NCBI GenBank assembly: GCA_051747985.1
Contig: JBNJGU010000007.1
Coordinates: 1-31,414, forward strand
DNA: 31,414 bases
Reading direction: 5' to 3'
From: PWQG01 sp051747985
Lineage (GTDB): Bacteria; Pseudomonadota; Gammaproteobacteria; Pseudomonadales; Pseudohongiellaceae
Numbering within the stretch: the first letter of the stretch is position 1; the number at the start of each line of letters is the position of its first letter. A model generated the notes under the pieces. The model was not told where the DNA came from, searched no databases, and worked only from the letters and a program-made list of their open reading frames with translations. The translations under genes and the position numbers were made by a program. Positions 25,338 to 31,414 of this stretch are shown here, piece by piece.

Positions 25338-27199
25338 AGAACGAGGCGCCATTCGATCACCGCCGGCTGTTGTCCGGAATGACCACCCGGCCGGGTGTCT
25401 ACCGCATGCTGGATGCGGAGGGCAATGTTCTCTACGTGGGCAAGGCCCGCAATCTCAAGCGCAGGGTCAGTCAGTACTTCCGTGCCTCCGGACTGGATAC
25501 GAAAACCATGGCGATGGTGTCCCGTATTGACGGTATCGAGGTCACTGTTGCCACCAGCGAAACCGAAGCCCTGTTGCTGGAACAGAATCTCATCAAGAAG
25601 TTGCGTCCGCCCTACAATATCCAGCTGCGTGACGACAAATCCTATCCGTATATCATGATGACGGATCGTGACCCGTATCCGCGTCTGGCGTTCTACCGCG
25701 GCAGCCGCAAGCGCAGAGCCTCGTTCTTCGGACCGTATCCGAGTGCCAGCGCGGTGCGGGAGACACTGGGGATACTGCAGAAGGTGTTCCGTCTGCGCCA
25801 GTGCGAGGACAGCTATTTCCGCAACCGATCCCGTCCCTGTCTGCAATATCAGATCGACCGCTGCACGGCGCCGTGTGTCGGTTTCATTTCCCCGGAAGCC
25901 TATGCCGAGGATGTTCATTTCACCCGGCTGTTTCTGGAGGGACGCAGTGATACGTTGATTGACGAGCTCTCCCGCCGCATGGAAGAGAAGGCGGAGTCAC
26001 TGGAGTTTGAGGGGGCTGCCCGTATCCGCGATCAGATCACCGATCTGCGGCGCATCCAGCAACAGCAGTCGGTGTCCGGAAACCAGGGCGATGCCGATGT
26101 GCTGGCGGCGGTCATGGAGTCCGGACACGCCTGTGTACATTGCGTGTTCATCCGCGGAGGGCGGGTGATCGGCAGCAAGAATTTTTTCCCCACGGACCGC
26201 CTGGCGACCAGTGCCGGCATGCTGTTGTCCGCCTTCATTGCCCAGTATTACATCCGGGACGGCGGCGCGGGCCATATTCCGGCGGAGTTGCTGGTCGATC
26301 CGTCCATTGATGGCGCCGATTCCCTGGAGCAGGCACTGGGCCGACTGGCGGATCGCCGGGTCCGTATACGCCATGCCGTGCGCTCTTACCGTTCGCGCTG
26401 GCTGGAGATGGCCAGAGCCAGCGCGGAACAGGGGCTGCAGGGGCTGCTCAATGACCGCAGGCAGGTCCACCAGCGCTTTGCCGAACTACAGGAAGCTCTG
26501 GGGCTGGAGGAGTCTCCGCAACGCATCGAGTGTTTCGACATCAGTCATACTCAGGGCGAAAGCACCGTGGCCTCCTGCGTGGTGTTTGATGTAAACGGCG
26601 CGCGCAAGTCCGATTACCGGCGCTACAACATCGAGGACGTGGCCGCGGGCGATGACTATGCGGCCATGGAGCAGGCTCTCCGTCGTCGTTTCCGTCCGCC
26701 TGCCCGGGGGGAACGCGAATCGTCCACGATTCCTGATATCCTGCTGATCGACGGAGGCAAGGGTCAACTGCGCCCGGCACGTGAGATCCTGCAGTCCTGC
26801 CAGCAGGAAGAGACCCGATTGCAGGATGTGATGCTGATCGGTATCGCCAAGGGGATCTCACGCAAGGCCGGGCAGGAGACGCTGTTTCTGGCTACCGGGG
26901 AGCGCTTTCGGGAGATCGTCCTGCCCGAGACCTCACCGGCGTTGCATCTGTTGCAGCAGGTGCGGGACGAGGCCCACCGATTTGCCATCACCGGGCACCG
27001 GGCGCGCCGTGCCAGGACCCGCAACCGGTCACCGTTGGAGGACATTGCCGGTCTCGGGCCGAAGCGGCGTCAGGCGCTACTGAGGTATTTCGGGGGGTTG
27101 GCGGGCCTGAGAAAGGCCAGCGAGGCACAGCTGTCCCTGGTGACCGGTATCAGTAAAAAACTGGCAGCGGATATTTATGCCGCTCTGCACAATGAGTAG
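25334..27199 (+). CDS. uvrC: Excinuclease ABC subunit C
   Basis: Makes both incisions in UvrABC nucleotide excision repair. It is 621 residues (E. coli 610). The N-terminal GIY-YIG nuclease (GVYRMLDAEGNVLYVGKARN, about 17-36 and onward to 95), a UVR domain for UvrB binding (about 205-240), the RNase H-like C-terminal nuclease (IECFDISHTQGE, LLIDGGKGQL) and a terminal helix-hairpin-helix (about 570-620) are all present. The start is TTG 25334 overlapping the murB stop (TTGA), with GGGAGG 10 nt upstream; ATG 25379 would remove part of the nuclease fold. I see no LexA box nearby. Confidence 0.95.
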   Translation: MKNEAPFDHRRLLSGMTTRPGVYRMLDAEGNVLYVGKARNLKRRVSQYFRASGLDTKTMAMVSRIDGIEVTVATSETEALLLEQNLIKKLRPPYNIQLRDDKSYPYIMMTDRDPYPRLAFYRGSRKRRASFFGPYPSASAVRETLGILQKVFRLRQCEDSYFRNRSRPCLQYQIDRCTAPCVGFISPEAYAEDVHFTRLFLEGRSDTLIDELSRRMEEKAESLEFEGAARIRDQITDLRRIQQQQSVSGNQGDADVLAAVMESGHACVHCVFIRGGRVIGSKNFFPTDRLATSAGMLLSAFIAQYYIRDGGAGHIPAELLVDPSIDGADSLEQALGRLADRRVRIRHAVRSYRSRWLEMARASAEQGLQGLLNDRRQVHQRFAELQEALGLEESPQRIECFDISHTQGESTVASCVVFDVNGARKSDYRRYNIEDVAAGDDYAAMEQALRRRFRPPARGERESSTIPDILLIDGGKGQLRPAREILQSCQQEETRLQDVMLIGIAKGISRKAGQETLFLATGERFREIVLPETSPALHLLQQVRDEAHRFAITGHRARRARTRNRSPLEDIAGLGPKRRQALLRYFGGLAGLRKASEAQLSLVTGISKKLAADIYAALHNE

Positions 27200-27228
27200 A
27201 ATGGATTTTCGCAAGGAGAAAGCGCTGC

Positions 27229-27783
27229 ATGAATATTGCCAATACCGTCACGATCATCCGGGTGCTGCTGGTGCCGGTCGTGGTCCTGCTGTACTACGCC
27301 CCCATACCCGGCAGCGAGTGGCTGGCCGCCGGGGTGTTCGCCGCGGCCAGTCTCACCGACTGGCTGGATGGTTATCTGGCGCGCCGGCTGGACCAGACTT
27401 CCCCCTTTGGCGCTTTTCTCGATCCGGTGGCGGACAAGTTGCTGGTGGTGTCCGCACTGGTGTTGATCGCCGCCAACTATCCGGGGCCCTGGTTTGTGCT
27501 TCCCATCGCCCTGATCATCGCCAGGGAAGTGTTCGTCTCCGCGTTACGCGAGTGGATGGCCAGCAGAGAACAGCGGGATGCGGTGGCGGTCGGCTTCGTC
27601 GGCAAGGTCAAGACCACGGTACAGATGATCGCCATCATCGTGTTGCTGGCCGCCACTCCAGACTGGCCTCAAGCGTTGAGACTGGCGGGTACCGTGCTGC
27701 TGTACGCGGCGGCTGCCCTCAGTGTGTGGTCCATGTGGATCTATCTGCGCAAGGCACTTCCGGTACTTCGGCTGGAGCAGTAG
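27229..27783 (+). CDS. pgsA: CDP-diacylglycerol-glycerol-3-phosphate 3-phosphatidyltransferase
   Basis: Inner-membrane enzyme that makes phosphatidylglycerol phosphate, the precursor of phosphatidylglycerol and cardiolipin. It is 184 residues (E. coli 182). The CDP-alcohol phosphotransferase motif is complete: Asp44, Asp47-Gly48, Ala51-Arg52, Gly61, Asp65 and Asp69 within DWLDGYLARRLDQTSPFGAF and the following LDPVAD. Several hydrophobic helices span the rest. AAGGAG precedes the ATG by about 10 nt. The uvrC-pgsA-tRNA-Gly-Cys-Leu order is the same as in E. coli. Confidence 0.95.
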   Translation: MNIANTVTIIRVLLVPVVVLLYYAPIPGSEWLAAGVFAAASLTDWLDGYLARRLDQTSPFGAFLDPVADKLLVVSALVLIAANYPGPWFVLPIALIIAREVFVSALREWMASREQRDAVAVGFVGKVKTTVQMIAIIVLLAATPDWPQALRLAGTVLLYAAAALSVWSMWIYLRKALPVLRLEQ

Positions 27784-27834
27784 AAGGAATCGGGAAACAA
27801 GTGAAAAAATCATCGGAAACCGCCTTTCCGGTGC

Positions 27835-27862
27835 TTGACAATCCAGCCAATGGCATTAGAAT
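27835..27862 (+). promoter_or_regulatory. Strong sigma70 promoter of the tRNA operon
   Basis: Perfect TTGACA (27835-27840) and TAGAAT (27857-27862) are spaced 16 bp. The GC-rich GGCGCC just after the -10 is the type of discriminator found at stringently controlled stable-RNA promoters. It lies about 50 bp upstream of tRNA-Gly. Confidence 0.88.
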
Positions 27863-27909
27863 AGGCGCCTCTTTCGGACGACGCAACACAGCGTCACCGG
27901 AGAGTCAGA

Positions 27910-27985
<76 letters not shown>

Positions 27986-28060
27986 ATTTTCAAGCCGCAG
28001 GTCACCAGCAATGACCGAGACCGAGGCTACCTGGCTGCCAGGTGAGATGGAAAGATTTCA

Positions 28061-28134
28061 GGCTGGGTGGCAGAGTGGTCATGCAGCGGACTGCAACTCC
28101 GCGTACGCCGGTTCGATTCCGACCCCAGCCTCCA
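28061..28134 (+). tRNA. cysT: tRNA-Cys (anticodon GCA)
   Basis: A 74-nt cloverleaf with encoded CCA. The acceptor stem GGCTGGG pairs with CCCAGCC, the anticodon loop is CTGCAAC (anticodon 28093-28095), and the T-loop is GTTCGATTC. The discriminator base is U, as required by cysteinyl-tRNA synthetase. Confidence 0.98.
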
Positions 28135-28202
28135 TTTCCCGCATTTTACCCGTTTCCCGGATCACAAAGGCTTCCAGGCACTTTCCGTCAGCTTTCCTGT
28201 CT

Positions 28203-28289
28203 GCCCGGGTGGCGAAATTGGTAGACGCAAGGGACTTAAAATCCCTCGGTGGCAACACCGTACCGGTTCGATTCCGGTCCCGGGCACCA
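28203..28289 (+). tRNA. leuZ: tRNA-Leu (anticodon TAA)
   Basis: An 87-nt class II tRNA with a long variable arm and encoded CCA. The acceptor stem GCCCGGG pairs with CCCGGGC, the anticodon loop is CTTAAAA (anticodon TAA at 28237-28239), and the discriminator is A. No terminator follows; a protein gene starts 5 nt after the CCA. Confidence 0.98.
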
Positions 28290-28294
28290 TTGTC

Positions 28295-29077
28295 GTGAAA
28301 CCGGCCCTGCATATCGTGGGCTGTCCCAGAAGCGGTACCACTCTGCTCGCTGAAATGATCCATGCCTGTCATGCTGGAATTCTCTATCCCCGACATGAAG
28401 AGAGCATTCTGGATGTGCTGCCGGATCAGGATCGTATCCGGCTGTCCAAGAAACCGAATGATCATCGCTGGGTGAAACCGGTGCTGGATGCCAACAGAAG
28501 CCTGTATGTTCTGGCCATGGTACGTGATCCGCGGGCGGTCATCGCCAGTCGGCATGCCGCGAGACCGGGGATGTATTTCTGCAATTTTCCGGTCTGGAAA
28601 AAATCCGTCGATACCATCCGTGAACTGGGGTCCCACAACAGGGTCATGGTGATCCGGTATGAAGATCTCGTCCGTGACCCGGGTTGCGTTCAAGAGAAGC
28701 TGGAGGGCTTTGCGGCATTTCTGAAGCGAATACATGATTTTCAGGAATACCACCGGGTCAGTGAGCCGTCCCGGGAAGCACTGGATGCCATGAACGGGGT
28801 GAGGCCGCTGGACGAAAGCAGGCTGGACGGATGGAGAGAGCATCTGCCGAGGATAAAGCAGCAGGTGTTGCGATTTCCGGCCCTGTCGGAGGAGTTGGTC
28901 CGGTTGGGTTATGAGTCGGATAATGGGTGGAGTGCCTTGCTGGATGGTGTGTCGGCAAAGCAGTATCCGTGCCGCTATGATGATGACGCTAACCGGTTCA
29001 GGCAGATGGAGCAGCGGGTACGGAAAAGGCTGGCGACGGCCGCCTGTGTGCGGCGACTGCGCCGACTCGGGTCATGA
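28295..29077 (+). CDS. Sulfotransferase-like P-loop protein abutting tRNA-Leu
   Basis: About 260 residues. The N-terminus carries a sulfotransferase 5'-phosphosulfate loop, HIVGCPRSGTTLLAEM (6-21), and a 3'-phosphate-binding motif, MVRDPRAVIASRHA (75-88), so it should bind PAPS. The acceptor substrate is unknown; related proteins sulfate carbohydrates or small molecules. The P-loop is so near the N-terminus that GTG 28295 is the only reasonable start. That codon lies 5 nt after the tRNA-Leu CCA, with no room for a Shine-Dalgarno sequence outside the tRNA. It must share the tRNA operon promoter. Its last 6 bases overlap the end of the convergent small gene. It replaces the intergenic DNA or other gene expected after this conserved tRNA trio, so it may be a lineage-specific insertion. 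Confidence 0.82.
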   Translation: MKPALHIVGCPRSGTTLLAEMIHACHAGILYPRHEESILDVLPDQDRIRLSKKPNDHRWVKPVLDANRSLYVLAMVRDPRAVIASRHAARPGMYFCNFPVWKKSVDTIRELGSHNRVMVIRYEDLVRDPGCVQEKLEGFAAFLKRIHDFQEYHRVSEPSREALDAMNGVRPLDESRLDGWREHLPRIKQQVLRFPALSEELVRLGYESDNGWSALLDGVSAKQYPCRYDDDANRFRQMEQRVRKRLATAACVRRLRRLGS

Positions 29078-29377
29078 TCGCAGCAACAATACGGCCACTG
29101 CCATCATCCCCAGTGCGACACCCAGCAGGATGCCTCCCGTGCGCACCGGGTTCTCATCCGCTCTGGTGACGGAGTCTTCCTCTGCCGTGCGAGGTGGCTC
29201 CGGTTGGTCCATGGTGCCGCCCATGCCCTTGGCCATTTCCTTCTCCAGCTCCTCGCGTGACAGAAAATCGAGGTCCCAGTGGCTGGTCATCTGCTGTTTC
29301 ACATGACACTCGTCCTGCCTTGCCTTCTTCGACTTGCTGTCGGGCGAGCGGGTCTGTCGGTACTGGTCTGCGCTCAC
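29072..29377 (-). CDS. Small hypothetical protein with C-terminal membrane anchor
   Basis: A 101-residue protein of unknown family. The first 75 residues are polar and charged, with an acidic helix-prone segment LSREELEKEMAKGM (about 40-53). A single hydrophobic stretch (TGGILLGVALGMMAVAVLLL, about 80-99) lies at the very C-terminus, followed by Arg-Ser, which is the arrangement of a tail-anchored protein. The start is GTG 29377 with GAGGTG about 6 nt upstream on the minus strand. The stop region overlaps the sulfotransferase stop by 6 bp, tail to tail. Existence is supported by the start signal and the coherent topology; function is unknown. Confidence 0.6.
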   Translation of the reverse strand: MSADQYRQTRSPDSKSKKARQDECHVKQQMTSHWDLDFLSREELEKEMAKGMGGTMDQPEPPRTAEEDSVTRADENPVRTGGILLGVALGMMAVAVLLLRS

Positions 29378-29553
29378 GTCGTCACCTCGTATTCTGCCAC
29401 GCTGTGGCGGCCTGGCTTGAGAGTCAACCCGGACTCATGCTGGCCAGCGTGCGCCGGGCCGGTTAGACTTGTTGTATCACAGTAATGCCCCTGATCGCGA
29501 CCATCATGGCGGATTGCAGGACATATTCTGAAACCATACGGGAGTGGGTATCA

Positions 29554-29793
29554 ATGAAACTGGAACAGATTCTGCTGGATCCTTCCGCGGTATACGAGAC
29601 ACCGCAACGGGTGGTGGACGATGCATCCCTGGAGAAAGCTGACAAGATCCGGGTATTGCATCACTGGGAGTACGACGCCCGGCGGGTGCTCGATTCCGAA
29701 GGGGAGGGCATGGACAAGGGCGATGCCTCGACCGTGTTGCAGTCCGTACTGGAAGCACTGGAGTCGCTTGGTTCGGGACCGGGAGAAGAATGA
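29554..29793 (+). CDS. Small conserved-looking protein coupled to rlmI, unknown function
   Basis: A 79-residue acidic, probably all-helical protein. The pattern of a PxxVYETPxxVV opening followed by ADKIRVLHHWEYDARRVLDSEGEGM resembles a small family of uncharacterised proteobacterial proteins whose shared core is an IL-x-x-WEYDAR-type helix; I recall no assigned function. GGGAG (29540-29544) lies 9 nt before ATG 29554; the frame extends 69 bases further upstream without a good start. Its stop overlaps the start of the rRNA methyltransferase (ATGA), so the two are made together. Confidence 0.75.
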   Translation: MKLEQILLDPSAVYETPQRVVDDASLEKADKIRVLHHWEYDARRVLDSEGEGMDKGDASTVLQSVLEALESLGSGPGEE

Positions 29794-30974
29794 AGGAAAT
29801 ACGCCTGCGCAAGGGGCGTGATGCCTCGCTGCGGCGATTGCATCCCTGGATTTTCTCCGGTTCGTTGAACGAGCCAGACGGTGAATCACCGACGGACGGC
29901 GAAACCGTGCGCGTGGTGGATGCCGGGGGCAATGCCCTGGCACTGGCCGCCTGGTCCGGCCGCTCGAGGATCCGGGCACGCGTCTGGAGCTTCGATGCCT
30001 CGGAGGTGATCGACACTGCCTTCTTCGAGCGGCAGCTGCGGCAGGCCATCGGCCGTCGTGGCGAACAGGCCACCAGACCGGGCGTGGCCTGCAGGCTGGT
30101 GCACGGGGAATCGGACGGACTGCCCGGGCTGATCGTGGACCGCTATGACCGGGTGCTGGTCTGTCAGTTTCTGGCCGCCGGTACCGAGGCCTGGAAGGAG
30201 GAGGTGGCCGACCTGCTGATGACGCTGTTGCCGGTTGATTGTGTCCATGAACGCTCGGATGTCGGTATCCGTGAACTGGAAGGGCTTCCACCCCGCCGGG
30301 GATTGATGCGGGGCATTCTGCCCGAAGCGCGCATTTCGATTACCGAGCATGATGCGCAGTACTTCGTGGATATCGAGGGCGGGCACAAGACCGGCTTCTA
30401 TCTGGATCAGGCGGCCAATCGTCAACTGGCCCGCTCACTGGCGTCGGGGCGCAGTGTGTTGAACTGTTTCTCCTATACCGGCGCGTTCGGTGTGGCGGCG
30501 TTGCAGGGCGGTGCCAGCCATGTCACCAGTATCGATGCCTCGGAGGCCGCGCTGCAGTTGGCGGAAGAACATATGGACCGCAACGGGTTCGCGGACCGTC
30601 ATCTCGCCCTCTGCGCCAATGCCTTTCAACAGCTCCGCCGTTTCCGGGAAGAAGGGCGACATTTCGACCTGATCATACTTGATCCGCCCAAATTCGCGGA
30701 CAGTCGCAATCAGGTCAACAAGGCCGCGCGCGCCTACAAGGACATCGCATTGCAGGCAGCGCATCTGCTGTCGCCCGGAGGACTGCTGATGACATTTTCC
30801 TGTTCCGGAGCCATAGACATGCCGTTATTCCAGAAAATCACCGCGGATGCGCTGCTGGATGCCGGCCGTTTTGGTCAGGTGCAGCACTGGCTGTATCAGC
30901 ACGGTGACCATCCGGTATCACTGCCGTTTCCGGAAAGTCTGTACCTGAAAGGGCTGGTCTGCCTTGTCGATTGA
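29790..30974 (+). CDS. rlmI: RlmI-type 23S rRNA (cytosine-5) methyltransferase
   Basis: SAM-dependent methyltransferase of the RlmI/YccW family; in E. coli RlmI makes m5C1962 in 23S rRNA. It is 394 residues (E. coli 396). An N-terminal PUA domain (about 1-75, LRKGRDASLRRLHPWIFSG), a central domain and a C-terminal Rossmann methyltransferase domain are present. The SAM-binding motif is VLNCFSYTGAFGVAAL, motif IV is LDPPKFADSRN and the catalytic cysteine segment is FSCSG. GGHKTGFYLDQAANR is the family hallmark. The exact target base is inferred from family. Confidence 0.92.
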   Translation: MKEIRLRKGRDASLRRLHPWIFSGSLNEPDGESPTDGETVRVVDAGGNALALAAWSGRSRIRARVWSFDASEVIDTAFFERQLRQAIGRRGEQATRPGVACRLVHGESDGLPGLIVDRYDRVLVCQFLAAGTEAWKEEVADLLMTLLPVDCVHERSDVGIRELEGLPPRRGLMRGILPEARISITEHDAQYFVDIEGGHKTGFYLDQAANRQLARSLASGRSVLNCFSYTGAFGVAALQGGASHVTSIDASEAALQLAEEHMDRNGFADRHLALCANAFQQLRRFREEGRHFDLIILDPPKFADSRNQVNKAARAYKDIALQAAHLLSPGGLLMTFSCSGAIDMPLFQKITADALLDAGRFGQVQHWLYQHGDHPVSLPFPESLYLKGLVCLVD

Positions 30975-31010
30975 TTACCTTCGGTCATTCTCTACCGGAC
31001 ACGGAGACAT

Positions 31011-31027
31011 TCGCGATATAATCGCGA
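31011..31027. promoter_or_regulatory. Operator-like palindrome covering the mtnC -10 box
   Basis: TCGCGATATAATCGCGA is a perfect 7-bp inverted repeat with a 3-nt centre. It contains TATAAT (31017-31022), a perfect -10 hexamer. There is no good -35 at 16-18 bp. It sits 26 bp upstream of the mtnC ATG. A protein bound here would block the promoter; the regulator is unknown. Confidence 0.5.
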
Positions 31028-31052
31028 CCAGCACGATTTGACCGGAGGCGTA

Positions 31053-31414
31053 ATGCGGCCCATAGCCATTGTGATCGATCTCGAAGGTACCATCAGTTCC
31101 ACCCGTTTTATTCGCGATGTCCTGTTCGTCTATGCGGAACAGTTTCTTCCGGACTATATCCGCAAGCACAAGGATGAACGCGACGTGGCGCGCCAGCTGC
31201 GCAGCCTCGGCGACAAGACCGGGATCCTGCAGAAAGACACCGAGGGGCTGGTGGCCTGTCTGCAACAGTGGATGAGGGACGGCAACGAGGTGGCGGAGTT
31301 GCATGCGCTGCTGGGACTGGTATGGGAAGAGGGTTACAGCAAGGGCGAGTTTCAGGCCCACGTCTACGCGGATGTGCCAGACAGGCTGCGAGAGTGGCTG
31401 GACCGGGAAATCAA
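31053..31414 (+). CDS. mtnC: Enolase-phosphatase E1 (acireductone synthase), 3'-truncated
   Basis: Bifunctional HAD-family enzyme of the methionine salvage pathway that converts 2,3-diketo-5-methylthiopentyl-1-phosphate to acireductone. The first 120 residues are visible and the frame is open to the window end. The start MRPIAIVIDLEGTISSTRFI contains the HAD nucleophile Asp9 in the MtnC-specific DLEGT motif; DVLFVYAEQFLPDYI follows as in the family. A cap-domain helical part then begins. GGAGG (31044-31048) precedes the ATG by 4 nt. The family length is about 225-230, so roughly half is missing. Confidence 0.92.
   Translation, partial: MRPIAIVIDLEGTISSTRFIRDVLFVYAEQFLPDYIRKHKDERDVARQLRSLGDKTGILQKDTEGLVACLQQWMRDGNEVAELHALLGLVWEEGYSKGEFQAHVYADVPDRLREWLDREI

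Noticed and set aside
28203..29077. Integrated mobile element at tRNA-Leu
   Set aside because: No integrase, excisionase or repeated tRNA 3' end was seen within the window; kept only as a low-confidence hypothesis.

Overview
The window looks like chromosomal core sequence from a GC-rich gammaproteobacterium. Evidence: a Pseudomonas-like chain lolC-lolD-lolE-comEC-exbB-exbD-msbA-lpxK-trm112-kdsB-ptp-murB, the enterobacterial-type string uvrC-pgsA-tRNA-Gly-tRNA-Cys-tRNA-Leu, a gammaproteobacterial SOS box (CTGT-N8-ACAG) in front of lexA, and the topA/lexA/nagZ neighbourhood. The mixture fits a Pseudomonadales/Oceanospirillales/Chromatiales-type organism; I cannot name a genus. I found no integrase, transposase, CRISPR array, rRNA or phage gene.

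Layout. (1) 1-4548: the 3' part of topA converges on lexA; nagZ and hpt run divergently from lexA as a pair with overlapping stop and start codons. (2) 4549-7180: a poorly characterised stretch with a Wzz/BY-kinase-like membrane protein whose nucleotide-binding motifs are damaged, a 79-residue cysteine-containing protein and a DUF1285 protein. (3) 7181-9100: etfB-etfA with a candidate promoter in front and a strong hairpin terminator behind. (4) 9106-13194: rne on the minus strand, preceded by an unusually long, hairpin-rich leader of about 670 nt, then the divergent lolC control region. (5) 13195-27783: a nearly gapless run of genes for envelope biogenesis (lipoprotein release, energy transduction, lipid A flipping, lipid A kinase, Kdo activation, peptidoglycan precursor synthesis, phospholipid synthesis), with comEC (DNA uptake), uvrC (DNA repair) and a low-molecular-weight phosphatase embedded in it. 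Many starts overlap the preceding stop (ATGA, GTGA, TTGA), which points to translational coupling. (6) 27835-29077: a strong sigma70 promoter drives three tRNA genes, and a sulfotransferase-like gene starts 5 nt after the tRNA-Leu CCA end. (7) 29072-31414: a small C-terminally anchored protein on the minus strand, a 79-residue conserved-looking protein coupled to an RlmI-type rRNA methyltransferase, and the 5' part of mtnC (methionine salvage) behind a promoter whose -10 box lies inside a perfect inverted repeat.

Most of the window is ordinary housekeeping DNA. The items that most deserve follow-up are the degenerate BY-kinase-like protein, the tRNA-abutting sulfotransferase gene with no visible ribosome-binding site, the structured rne leader, the possible lolC leader peptide and the mtnC operator-like palindrome.
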